Below, in pieces: positions 1-5,939 of a DNA stretch of 5,940 nucleotides. Every line of letters starts with the position of its first letter. The stretch's first letter is position 1. The notes beneath the pieces were generated by a model that searched no databases, was not told where the DNA came from, and was given only the letters and a program-made list of their open reading frames with translations. The stretch lies in assembly GCA_947165555.1 (NCBI GenBank), contig CAMVAR010000046.1, positions 1 to 5,940 of the forward strand. Direction: 5' to 3'. Both the position numbers and the translations under genes were made by a program. The stretch is from an uncultured Pseudomonadota bacterium (lineage in GTDB: Bacteria > Pseudomonadota > Alphaproteobacteria > Rs-D84).

Positions 1-2055
1 GTCTGCGAATACAAAACCTTTGACCTGGTATTCGTCTGGGATAAATATTGGAAAATTCAATTGGGTTGAACCATTTAATTTCCACATCCCGCCAAGTGAA
101 TATGATGTATATGCCCAATTACGACTGCCCACGCCGGCGATATCAAATCCGCGCAATGATTCACCACCTAAAAAGTAACGATATACACGTGGTACATAAT
201 CGTCATCAATTGTTTGGATATATCCAAAATCCATTGATGTCCGCAACTGCCACCGGTCGGACCAGAACTTTACCATTGCGGTAATATCGGCATTGTATCG
301 CATAAATGTTTCCGTGCCGCCAAATCCGGTATAGGCGATACCCATATTCCCGACCAACCCAGTATGAGTATTTTGTTCAAAATTCGTATCCAAATTATAG
401 TACTTTAAATATGTTCCCAACGTGTATAATGTCGCCTTTTGCCATCCACCAATCTGCAAATCATAGTTTTGGTCAAATGCCGCCGATAGACGTAATGTCT
501 GGGACCAATGGTCGGTCAGTTGCCACCCCAAACGGCCCGCAATCGTCAACGAATCACGGTCATATCCAAAGCCCCCCAATCGTTTATAGTTGTACATTGT
601 GTATGATGTATCAAAACCGGCGGACAATGCCCGACCAAACAAAAATGGTTCGGTAAAACTAAATAACGCCTGTTTTTGATATTGGGCAATCGACCCGCGC
701 AGTTGTACAATTTGGCCACGTCCCATAAAATTATTTTCGGTTATACCGGCATCCACCATGAACCCATTGATATTTGACCAACCAAAACCGCCCGATAGTT
801 CACCGGTTGGTTGCTCTTCAACCTTGATATCAAGATTCATCATATTCGCATCGGCAATCCGCGTAGGTATCATCTGTACATCTTTGAAATAACGCGTCCG
901 CATCAGTTTTTGACGCCCCTGTTCAATGGTCTGTAATGAAAATGGGTCGCCGGCACGCATAGGAATCAGTTGATTAATCACCGAATCAAACGTGCGCACA
1001 TTGCCCAAAATGTTAATGGAATTTAAATAAATACGATTTGTTTTTTGTATTTTAAAATTTAAATCTATGGTATGTGTATCATCGTTTTTTGTTGGTATCG
1101 GTTCGACATTGATAAACGCATACCCATAATCGGCAACGGCACCACGAATTGCGGCAATACTGGCCTCTATTTTATCAACGTTATATACATCACCGGTATC
1201 GGTTTTCATGGCGTCATATAGCACATCATCGGCAACATCCGGAAATGGATTATTGATTTCAATTTTTCCGATTTTATAGCGTGTGCCTTCGTCAACAACA
1301 AATTCCACGGAATAATATTCGCGGTCGGGTGTGAATACGCCCCGGACATCTTTGACATTAAAATCTACATATCCATTGCGCAGATAAAATTGGCGTAACA
1401 TTTGTTGGTCATACTTTATACGGTCTTCATCATAAACATCAAATTGTGTCATAAAACGCCACCACGCATGTTCGCGTGACAAAATTTCCCCGCGCAGTGT
1501 TCGGCCACTAAATTTTTCGTTTCCACTAAAATCAATATTATGAATATAGGTCGGATGACCTTCGCGGATTTCATAAACCACATTCACACGATTGTCATCC
1601 AATATGATTTTTTTGGGTTCAATTTTTGTACCGAAAAAACCCTTGCGCTGATAGACGGTTAACATGCGCGCCACATCGGCCCCAATTACCGATTCGTCGT
1701 ATGCCGAACGTTCTTTTAATCGAATTTCTTTCTTTAAATCATCGGTTGAAACATCGTCATTACCTTCGACCGTAACCATGTTTATAATCGGTGCTTCGGT
1801 AACATTTAATTTCAGCACCGTCCCATCAACGACAACATTTATTTTTGAAAAATAACCACTTTCTTGTAATTTTTTTGCAATTTTATTTGCGCCTTCGTTG
1901 GTGATGTTGTCGCCAACACGTGCATCGGCCAGAATACGCACCGATTCTGCGTCCATTCGACGATTACCATTAACATCAATACGCGATATAACAATGGCAT
2001 CGGCCGCACCGACCATCAATATGCTTGTACCAAAAACAGTAATTTTTTTCATCAT
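1..2055 (-). CDS. bamA: Outer-membrane protein assembly factor BamA (3' end outside window)
   Basis: BamA is the Omp85-family core of the BAM complex; it inserts beta-barrel proteins into the outer membrane. I translated the minus strand by hand and found 685 codons open to the window edge without a stop. Residues 1-20 form a signal peptide (basic MMKK start, hydrophobic core, ADA cleavage site). Five POTRA domains follow at about 24-91, 92-170, 171-257, 258-340 and 341-415, each with the typical GN or Gly-rich turn. The barrel starts near 416. The conserved loop-6 RGF motif is present as GGESLRGF, with its Arg at 635. The visible end, FVFAD, matches the late-barrel region, so only the last strands are missing. 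The start overlaps the rseP stop (ATGATGA). ATG at 2055 or 2052 could be used; a weak GGA sits 2 and 5 bases upstream respectively, which slightly favours 2052. It is the last visible gene of the cluster. Confidence 0.96.
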   Translation of the reverse strand, partial: MMKKITVFGTSILMVGAADAIVISRIDVNGNRRMDAESVRILADARVGDNITNEGANKIAKKLQESGYFSKINVVVDGTVLKLNVTEAPIINMVTVEGNDDVSTDDLKKEIRLKERSAYDESVIGADVARMLTVYQRKGFFGTKIEPKKIILDDNRVNVVYEIREGHPTYIHNIDFSGNEKFSGRTLRGEILSREHAWWRFMTQFDVYDEDRIKYDQQMLRQFYLRNGYVDFNVKDVRGVFTPDREYYSVEFVVDEGTRYKIGKIEINNPFPDVADDVLYDAMKTDTGDVYNVDKIEASIAAIRGAVADYGYAFINVEPIPTKNDDTHTIDLNFKIQKTNRIYLNSINILGNVRTFDSVINQLIPMRAGDPFSLQTIEQGRQKLMRTRYFKDVQMIPTRIADANMMNLDIKVEEQPTGELSGGFGWSNINGFMVDAGITENNFMGRGQIVQLRGSIAQYQKQALFSFTEPFLFGRALSAGFDTSYTMYNYKRLGGFGYDRDSLTIAGRLGWQLTDHWSQTLRLSAAFDQNYDLQIGGWQKATLYTLGTYLKYYNLDTNFEQNTHTGLVGNMGIAYTGFGGTETFMRYNADITAMVKFWSDRWQLRTSMDFGYIQTIDDDYVPRVYRYFLGGESLRGFDIAGVGSRNWAYTSYSLGGMWKLNGSTQLNFPIFIPDEYQVKGFVFAD

Positions 2056-3113
2056 AATCCAAACACCCGTGCCAAATCATTCCACATTGTGAACATTAAT
2101 ACAAATGCTAAAAATGCCCAACCACAAATAATTGCGATTTCCATGCCGCGCCCGCCCAGTTTTCTGCGAATAATGGCCTCTATGATTAAAATCAACAGGT
2201 ATCCACCATCCAACACCGGTAATGGCAACAGGTTAATTACCCCCAAATTAACCGATAATAACGCAATAATAGATAACAATGCAAAGAAACCACTTTCCAA
2301 TGCGCGACCGGATACCTGGGCGATTGTAATAAACGACCCCAGTTGTTTTGATGACCGGTCACCGGTAATAATCTGTTTTAATACGGTCAACAATGTGCGT
2401 GATTGATAGTATGTTTCGCGTGCGCCCGAATAGATTGCACCAAAAAATCCTTTTTTGCGAAATTCGGTCTTACTGCCGTCTGCAACCAGTCCCCATCGTT
2501 CCGCCGGCCCCAATTTTACGTTAATAACATCATCACCACGCATAATTGTTACATTTGCGTCCCGCGTCCGTGCCAGTTCTTTGGCAATAACCAATTCACC
2601 CCAATTTGTAATATTTGACTTATCTATCTTTACAATAACATCGCCCGGTTTGATGCCCGCATTGAATGCAATGCTTTCTTGGATAACCTGGCCGACGACG
2701 GGCAATTGTACATTGCGTGGTTTAAATGCAAAAATGGCCGAATATATTGCCCACGCCAAAACAAAGTTCATAAAAACGCCGGCCCCAATAATAATAAATT
2801 GTTTCCATGCAGGCGCCGACAAATAATGGCCTTGTTTTTGTTCTGGGGATAATTCTTGATATTTTTTGCGTCGAAACATGTCTTCTTGGCCATAAATAGA
2901 AACATATCCCCCCAATGGCAAACATGCAATTTTCCATATTGTACCATGTTTGTCGTGCCATTTTATAATCGCCGGTCCAAAACCAATCGAAAACGCATCA
3001 ACACGTACCCCGGCCCAGCGCGCGGCCAAAAAATGCCCCAGTTCGTGTATAAAAACCACGACCCCCAAAACGACAATCAACGCAACAACGGTCAATACAA
3101 TATGCATGTTCAT
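2052..3113 (-). CDS. rseP: RseP-family site-2 zinc metalloprotease
   Basis: This is an inner-membrane S2P (M50) intramembrane protease. Family members cleave anti-sigma factors and leftover signal peptides within the membrane. The 353-residue protein has HELGH at 23-27 (zinc ligands H23 and H27, catalytic E24) in the first membrane helix and VLDGG at 300-304, where D302 is the third zinc ligand. One PDZ domain spans about 138-205, with GIKPGD at 153-158. E. coli RseP is about 450 residues with two PDZ domains; a single PDZ and this length fit alphaproteobacterial and Gram-positive relatives. Two family positions differ: the usual AGPxxN reads AGVFMN (111-116), and the His after LDGG is Tyr. 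It lies 25 bases after cdsA and overlaps bamA by four bases. Met3 (ATG at 3107) is a credible alternative start, since AAAGGGG lies 9 bases before it but only 3 before Met1. The substrate in this organism is unknown. Confidence 0.95.
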   Translation of the reverse strand: MNMHIVLTVVALIVVLGVVVFIHELGHFLAARWAGVRVDAFSIGFGPAIIKWHDKHGTIWKIACLPLGGYVSIYGQEDMFRRKKYQELSPEQKQGHYLSAPAWKQFIIIGAGVFMNFVLAWAIYSAIFAFKPRNVQLPVVGQVIQESIAFNAGIKPGDVIVKIDKSNITNWGELVIAKELARTRDANVTIMRGDDVINVKLGPAERWGLVADGSKTEFRKKGFFGAIYSGARETYYQSRTLLTVLKQIITGDRSSKQLGSFITIAQVSGRALESGFFALLSIIALLSVNLGVINLLPLPVLDGGYLLILIIEAIIRRKLGGRGMEIAIICGWAFLAFVLMFTMWNDLARVFGL

Positions 3114-3116
3114 ATA

Positions 3117-3123
3117 CCCCTTT
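3117..3123 (-). promoter_or_regulatory. Shine-Dalgarno site of rseP
   Basis: The minus strand reads AAAGGGG, three bases before the ATG at 3113 and nine before the ATG at 3107 (Met3). The frr and cdsA sites in this window both have nine-base spacing, so this site argues for Met3. A separate AGGA at 3128-3125, eleven bases before 3113, could serve the first ATG. The start is therefore open by two codons. Confidence 0.5.
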
Positions 3124-3138
3124 ATCCTGTTCGCCGCC

Positions 3139-3789
3139 TTAGGCCAACATTAACCACACCAACGGCAATACCAAAATCCACCCATCAAAACGGTCAATGA
3201 TACCACCGTGTTTTCCCAACAGGTTGCTAAAATCCTTGATTTTCAACCTGCGTTTTACAAAACTGGCCATTAAATCACCATATTGCGACATCAGTGCGAT
3301 TCCAATCCCGACCCACACCATTTGCATTTGAAAATCGCCTATAAATATCGGTCGATATACAATCGCGGCAATTGTTCCGCCGATAACACCAAAAATTTGC
3401 CCGGCCCACGTTTTGTTTGCAGATAGTTTTTCCCACATTTTATCGCCACCAATAATGCGCCCAAACAGCCACGCACAAATATCCGCCATGGATACGATAA
3501 CCAGTATCATCAATACCAACAACGGTCGATGTCCAACGGTCATGATTGATATAAAATCCAATCCCAATATCCCCAAAAACCCCAAGAAAATCGCGGTGTT
3601 TTTTATGCTAAACATTACATCTTGGGGGGCGCGCCACATACAGCGCAGAAATTCCAATATCATTGCGGCAACGATAACAATTCCGGCCCAGTACACGGCG
3701 GCAACACCATGATGTTGTAAAAATGCGATGGCAATTGCGCCAATCAACAACGCACCCGCAACTAAAACCCTGTTTGTGACATCTGACAT
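3139..3789 (-). CDS. cdsA: Phosphatidate cytidylyltransferase (CDP-diacylglycerol synthase)
   Basis: CdsA makes CDP-diacylglycerol from phosphatidic acid and CTP in the inner membrane, the branch point to all major phospholipids. The C-terminal family signature is complete at 176-202: S-x-V-K-R, then K185-D186, S188, and HGGIIDRFD at 194-202, which holds the Asp residues that bind metal and substrate. SANKTWAG at 123-130 matches the family's S-x-x-KTW-x-G stretch, and DICAWLFGR at 103-111 matches the usual D-x-x-A-x-x-x-GR. Most of the protein is hydrophobic, with membrane segments at about 8-24, 29-48, 65-85, 90-109, 131-150, 157-172 and 203-216. At 216 residues it is shorter than E. coli CdsA (about 285); the missing length is in the N-terminal half and the catalytic half is intact. 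The start is fixed by AGGA nine bases upstream, which overlaps the uppS stop codon. Translational coupling to uppS is likely. Confidence 0.95.
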   Translation of the reverse strand: MSDVTNRVLVAGALLIGAIAIAFLQHHGVAAVYWAGIVIVAAMILEFLRCMWRAPQDVMFSIKNTAIFLGFLGILGLDFISIMTVGHRPLLVLMILVIVSMADICAWLFGRIIGGDKMWEKLSANKTWAGQIFGVIGGTIAAIVYRPIFIGDFQMQMVWVGIGIALMSQYGDLMASFVKRRLKIKDFSNLLGKHGGIIDRFDGWILVLPLVWLMLA

Positions 3790-3798
3790 TTTATAAAT

Positions 3799-3803
3799 TC
3801 CTA
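3799..3803 (-). promoter_or_regulatory. cdsA Shine-Dalgarno site overlapping the uppS stop
   Basis: The minus strand reads TAGGA. TAG (3803-3801) is the uppS stop, and AGGA (3802-3799) lies nine bases before the cdsA ATG at 3789. A ribosome terminating on uppS therefore sits on the cdsA start signal, which points to translational coupling. Confidence 0.7.
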
Positions 3804-4562
3804 TTTTTTTGTACCGGCGTAATTAGCCTTTTTACCACCACCGAAACGCCGATTTCGCTTTGCATATTCGTCCAGGACAAATTGCCATAATTTTTCGCTT
3901 TTTACTAATTCTGGCCAGTGTTCTGGCACAAACATCAATTCTGCGTATGCCAGTTTCCATAGCAAGAAGTTAGAAATCCTGAATTCATTACTGGTCCGGA
4001 CCATCAAATCCACAGGTAACAAATCGCCGGTATCCAGAAATGTTTCAAACGTTTCACATGTTACGTGTTTTCCGGCATCAATTGCAGAATTGACAGCCGA
4101 AACAATTTCATCTTGCCCGCCATAGTTTAATGCAAACACAACGGTTCCCGCGGTGTTTTCCGCCGATTCTTGTTCCAGTTTATCGCACAATTTGGCCAAT
4201 TTCTGGGGCAACCGTTCACGCGACCCAATTACGCGATAACGCAGATTTTTCTCAATCGCATGTTTCAGGTTTTTGTTTAATTCTGAATAAAACAAATCCA
4301 TCAAGAAATTAACCTCTTCATCGGACCGTGTCCAATTTTCGGTCGAAAAAATAAAGAACGTAATTGTTGTCACGCCACGTGCAATAAACCAATCAACCAA
4401 TGTTTCAAAATTTGCAATCCCGGCCCGATGTCCCATCAGTGGCGGTAAACCACGTGCTTCGGCCCAGCGACGGTTTCCATCACATATAAATGCAATATGC
4501 TGTGGCACCTTGGTCGGATGGACTGCATTATTACATTGTTTCTTTTTAAACAATCTTAGCAT
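3801..4562 (-). CDS. uppS: Isoprenyl transferase (undecaprenyl diphosphate synthase)
   Basis: This cis-prenyltransferase condenses farnesyl diphosphate with isopentenyl diphosphate units to give undecaprenyl diphosphate, the lipid carrier for peptidoglycan and surface polysaccharides. It is a soluble, membrane-associated homodimer. The 253-residue protein carries all main family motifs: DGNRRWA at 28-34 (catalytic D28; N30, R32), GHRAG at 44-48 (H45), FSTENW at 72-77, NYGG at 146-149, RTSNEFRISNFLLW at 189-202 (R189, R195) and E208 in AYAELMF. The end, RNRRFGG, matches E. coli. Two variations stand out: DGNGRWA is DGNRRWA, and the Gly before the Glu in RTSGE is Asn. Length is normal for the long-chain enzymes. 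The gene starts 44 bases after frr and has only a weak GGT eight bases before the ATG, so initiation may be poor or depend on upstream translation. The chain length made is inferred from the family, not shown. Confidence 0.95.
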   Translation of the reverse strand: MLRLFKKKQCNNAVHPTKVPQHIAFICDGNRRWAEARGLPPLMGHRAGIANFETLVDWFIARGVTTITFFIFSTENWTRSDEEVNFLMDLFYSELNKNLKHAIEKNLRYRVIGSRERLPQKLAKLCDKLEQESAENTAGTVVFALNYGGQDEIVSAVNSAIDAGKHVTCETFETFLDTGDLLPVDLMVRTSNEFRISNFLLWKLAYAELMFVPEHWPELVKSEKLWQFVLDEYAKRNRRFGGGKKANYAGTKK

Positions 4563-4581
4563 TTTTTGTTACCAGTATTTT

Positions 4582-4601
4582 GAATTAACGAATTTCGAAT
4601 T
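4582..4601. repeat. Triple GAATT repeat in the frr-uppS spacer
   Basis: The 44-base gap between frr and uppS holds three GAATT copies on the plus strand, starting at 4582, 4590 and 4597, so 8 and 7 bases apart. The stretch is AT-rich and contains the palindrome TTCGAA. It lacks a GC-rich stem with a T run, so it is not a recognisable terminator. It may be chance in AT-rich DNA. Confidence 0.35.
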
Positions 4602-4606
4602 ACCAA

Positions 4607-5167
4607 TTACACAGACATAATATCTGCTTCTTTTTGTTTGGCGATTGAGTCCACTTCGGCACCACGTGCATCAAATATTTTTTGAATATCAGATTCGTAT
4701 TTGCGTTGTTCATCTTCGGAAATTTCTTTATCGGTAACGGCGCGTTTAATTTTTCCCATTGCATCCTGGCGAATATTGCGCATAGAAATCTTGGCATCTT
4801 CGGCATATTTTCCGGCAACCTTGGTCAGTTCGCGCCTGCGTTCTTCGGTCAGTGGTGGCATATTCAATCTGATAACGCCACCGGCACTCATCGGATTCAG
4901 TCCCAATCCCGAATCCCGAATCGCTTTTTCAACGGCGCCAACATTGGAAATATCCCAAACGGTGACACTTAATGTTTGATTGTCGGGGGTTGAAACGGTC
5001 GCCAATTGATTCAATGGCATATCCGAACCATAGGTCTGAACACGCACACCATCCAACAGGTGTACCGATGCGCGCCCGGTGCGCAAACCGGCGTATTCAT
5101 TGCGCAAAACGTCAATTGTTTGACTTGTTTTTTGTTCGACTTCTTCCCGTAAAGATGTGTAATCCAT
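4607..5167 (-). CDS. frr: Ribosome recycling factor
   Basis: RRF, together with EF-G, splits the post-termination ribosome so that it can be reused. The protein is 186 residues, almost exactly the family length (185 in E. coli). Family blocks run throughout: LRTGRASVHLLDG near the N-terminus, the domain II stretch with YGSDMPLNQLATVS, then VEKAIRDSGLGLNP, MPPLTEERRRELTK and DKEISEDEQ in the three-helix bundle. The open frame extends upstream to an ATG at 5239, but that would add 24 residues not found in the family and would run across the tRNA promoter. AAGGAG nine bases before the ATG at 5167 settles the start. It is the first gene of the minus-strand cluster. In many bacteria pyrH lies just upstream; here a divergent tRNA gene is found instead. 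I see no strong promoter. The best candidate is a TATATT at 5210-5205 without a good -35 box. Confidence 0.97.
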   Translation of the reverse strand: MDYTSLREEVEQKTSQTIDVLRNEYAGLRTGRASVHLLDGVRVQTYGSDMPLNQLATVSTPDNQTLSVTVWDISNVGAVEKAIRDSGLGLNPMSAGGVIRLNMPPLTEERRRELTKVAGKYAEDAKISMRNIRQDAMGKIKRAVTDKEISEDEQRKYESDIQKIFDARGAEVDSIAKQKEADIMSV

Positions 5168-5176
5168 ATTATAAAA

Positions 5177-5182
5177 CTCCTT
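5177..5182 (-). promoter_or_regulatory. Shine-Dalgarno site of frr
   Basis: The minus strand reads AAGGAG, nine bases before the ATG at 5167. It is the strongest ribosome binding site in the window. It decides the frr start against the longer open frame that begins at 5239. Confidence 0.85.
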
Positions 5183-5211
5183 GCTATGCAATCCCAGGTT
5201 AGCAAATATAT

Positions 5212-5240
5212 TTGACATTTGGCAAGAAGAAATATACAAT
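5212..5240 (+). promoter_or_regulatory. Sigma-70 type promoter of tRNA-Ala
   Basis: TTGACA at 5212-5217 is a perfect -35 box. After a 17-base spacer, TACAAT at 5235-5240 matches five of six -10 positions. Transcription would start near 5247, about seven bases before the mature tRNA. Strength and position both fit a stable-RNA promoter. It lies wholly inside the 86-base gap shared with divergent frr. Confidence 0.85.
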
Positions 5241-5253
5241 GTGTATCCGATAT

Positions 5254-5329
5254 GGGGTTGTAGCTCAGTTGGTAGAGCACTTGCATGGCATGCAAGGGGT
5301 CGTCGGTTCGAGTCCGATCAGCTCCACCA
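5254..5329 (+). tRNA. tRNA-Ala(GGC)
   Basis: This 76-base tRNA folds into a standard cloverleaf. The acceptor stem pairs GGGGTTG with CAGCTCC and includes the G3:U70 wobble pair, the main identity element for alanyl-tRNA synthetase. The D arm is GCTC/GAGC. The anticodon stem CTTGC/GCAAG holds the loop ATGGCAT, with anticodon GGC at 5287-5289, which reads GCC and GCU. The T arm GTCGG/CCGAT holds TTCGAGT. The 3' CCA is encoded at 5327-5329. It stands alone with its own promoter and terminator, outside any rRNA operon in this window, and is divergent from frr. Confidence 0.98.
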
Positions 5330-5340
5330 GGTTTTATTGA

Positions 5341-5366
5341 CCCGCACGGGAATGTGCGGGCGTTTT
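5341..5366 (+). terminator. Rho-independent terminator after tRNA-Ala
   Basis: CCCGCAC (5341-5347) and GTGCGGG (5354-5360) form a seven-base-pair GC-rich stem with a six-base loop, followed by CG and TTTT. It starts 11 bases after the tRNA CCA end, so it ends the tRNA transcript. Read on the minus strand, the stem is followed by TCAATAAAA with no T run, so it is at best a weak stop for the convergent Cys-rich gene. Confidence 0.8.
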
Positions 5367-5419
5367 AATGTTTCATACAAAGATAAATTCTATTTAGAAA
5401 TGCATATACACGTTTTGGA

Positions 5420-5851
5420 TTAATCCAATGTATTTATCGAACGAAACAACCCACGACGCAACGCCAACGCCGATGCAACGTTGGAGGCACAGTTCGAAGC
5501 GCAAACCGTCGCGCAGTTGTTGTAGTAGTAGCCAACGTACACCCAACGCGACAATGCCGGTCGTAACATTTTACAATAACAATGGCGATCCGTGCTGTAC
5601 ACATTCATGTTTTGATTTGTCGCAACACATCCCTGGGTTGTGCAATCGGTTGCGCATGCGGAAATCCCGCTGACCACACCATACGAAAATCGTGTTGACC
5701 ATGTTTTATTGACATTGTCTGAACCGTTTGCCGTACCATTATACATCGGATTCAGTGCGACGACCATGGCGTCGTTACGCACACACAGGTCCGCCGCAAT
5801 CGCACCCGTTGTAATGATTATGCCGAATAATATAAAACATAATTTTTGCAT
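5420..5851 (-). CDS. Small exported Cys-rich protein, unknown function
   Basis: I do not recognise this 143-residue protein with certainty. Residues 1-20 are a clear Sec signal peptide: a Lys near the start, a hydrophobic core at 4-13 and cleavage after AIAA. The mature part has nine Cys (23, 66, 70, 75, 91, 93, 113, 117, 121) in clusters. CATDC (66-70) and CATVC (113-117) repeat a CATxC motif, each followed by a further Cys, which suggests an internal duplication. Between them are CYC (91-93) and an aromatic stretch, RWVYVGYYY (102-110). Disulfide bonding outside the cytoplasm is likely. The Cys spacing does not match a c-type haem (CxxCH) or a ferredoxin, and no Cys sits at a lipobox, so it is probably not a lipoprotein. 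An open frame reaches back to 5932, but the extension is Arg/Lys-rich and lacks a ribosome site. GAGGG eight bases before 5851 supports the start used. It may belong to a lineage-specific secreted family. Confidence 0.8.
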   Translation of the reverse strand: MQKLCFILFGIIITTGAIAADLCVRNDAMVVALNPMYNGTANGSDNVNKTWSTRFSYGVVSGISACATDCTTQGCVATNQNMNVYSTDRHCYCKMLRPALSRWVYVGYYYNNCATVCASNCASNVASALALRRGLFRSINTLD

Positions 5852-5871
5852 TTTCCTTTCCCTCTTTTTTT

Positions 5872-5907
5872 TCCGCCGGCCCCGTTGCAACCCATTCCGA
5901 CGGCGGA
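5872..5907. repeat. GC-rich inverted repeat upstream of the Cys-rich gene
   Basis: TCCGCCG (5872-5878) and CGGCGGA (5901-5907) can pair in a seven-base-pair stem around a 22-base loop that contains the palindrome GTTGCAAC. On the plus strand the stem is followed by TTTTT, like a terminator, but no plus-strand gene ends just before it. On the minus strand it lies between a possible -10 box and the Shine-Dalgarno site of the Cys-rich gene and is followed by eight A. It could be a leader structure, an operator or an old terminator. Confidence 0.5.
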
Positions 5908-5909
5908 TT

Positions 5910-5939
5910 TTTATATGTAAAAAGTGTATCAAAAACCAA
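5910..5939 (-). promoter_or_regulatory. Possible promoter of the Cys-rich gene
   Basis: On the minus strand TATAAA (5915-5910) is a good -10 candidate. TTGGTT (5939-5934) lies 18 bases upstream as a weak -35. TTGATA (5932-5927) is a better -35 hexamer, but at 11 bases it is too close. Transcription would start near 5903, inside the first arm of the inverted repeat. This is a weak call based on hexamers alone. Confidence 0.3.

Noticed and set aside
48..656. Plus-strand open frames at 48-284 and 306-656
   Set aside because: They lie wholly antisense to bamA, whose minus-strand frame is intact and matches the family throughout. Their products are low-complexity and have no recognisable motif.
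5168..5239. Longer frr starting at the ATG at 5239
   Set aside because: It would add 24 residues absent from the RRF family and would run across the tRNA promoter, and AAGGAG marks the start at 5167.
5280..5296. Palindrome CTTGCATGGCATGCAAG as an operator site
   Set aside because: It is the anticodon stem and loop of tRNA-Ala.
5254..5366. tRNA gene as an attachment site for an integrated element
   Set aside because: There is no integrase and no duplicated tRNA 3' end in the window. The flanking DNA shows no sign of a mobile element.
5428..5673. Plus-strand open frame antisense to the Cys-rich gene
   Set aside because: It has no ribosome site, and the minus-strand frame has a signal peptide and patterned Cys, so this is a shadow.
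5852..5932. Longer start of the Cys-rich gene at 5932
   Set aside because: The added residues are Arg/Lys-rich, would bury the signal peptide inside the protein and span the inverted repeat. The ribosome site lies just before 5851.
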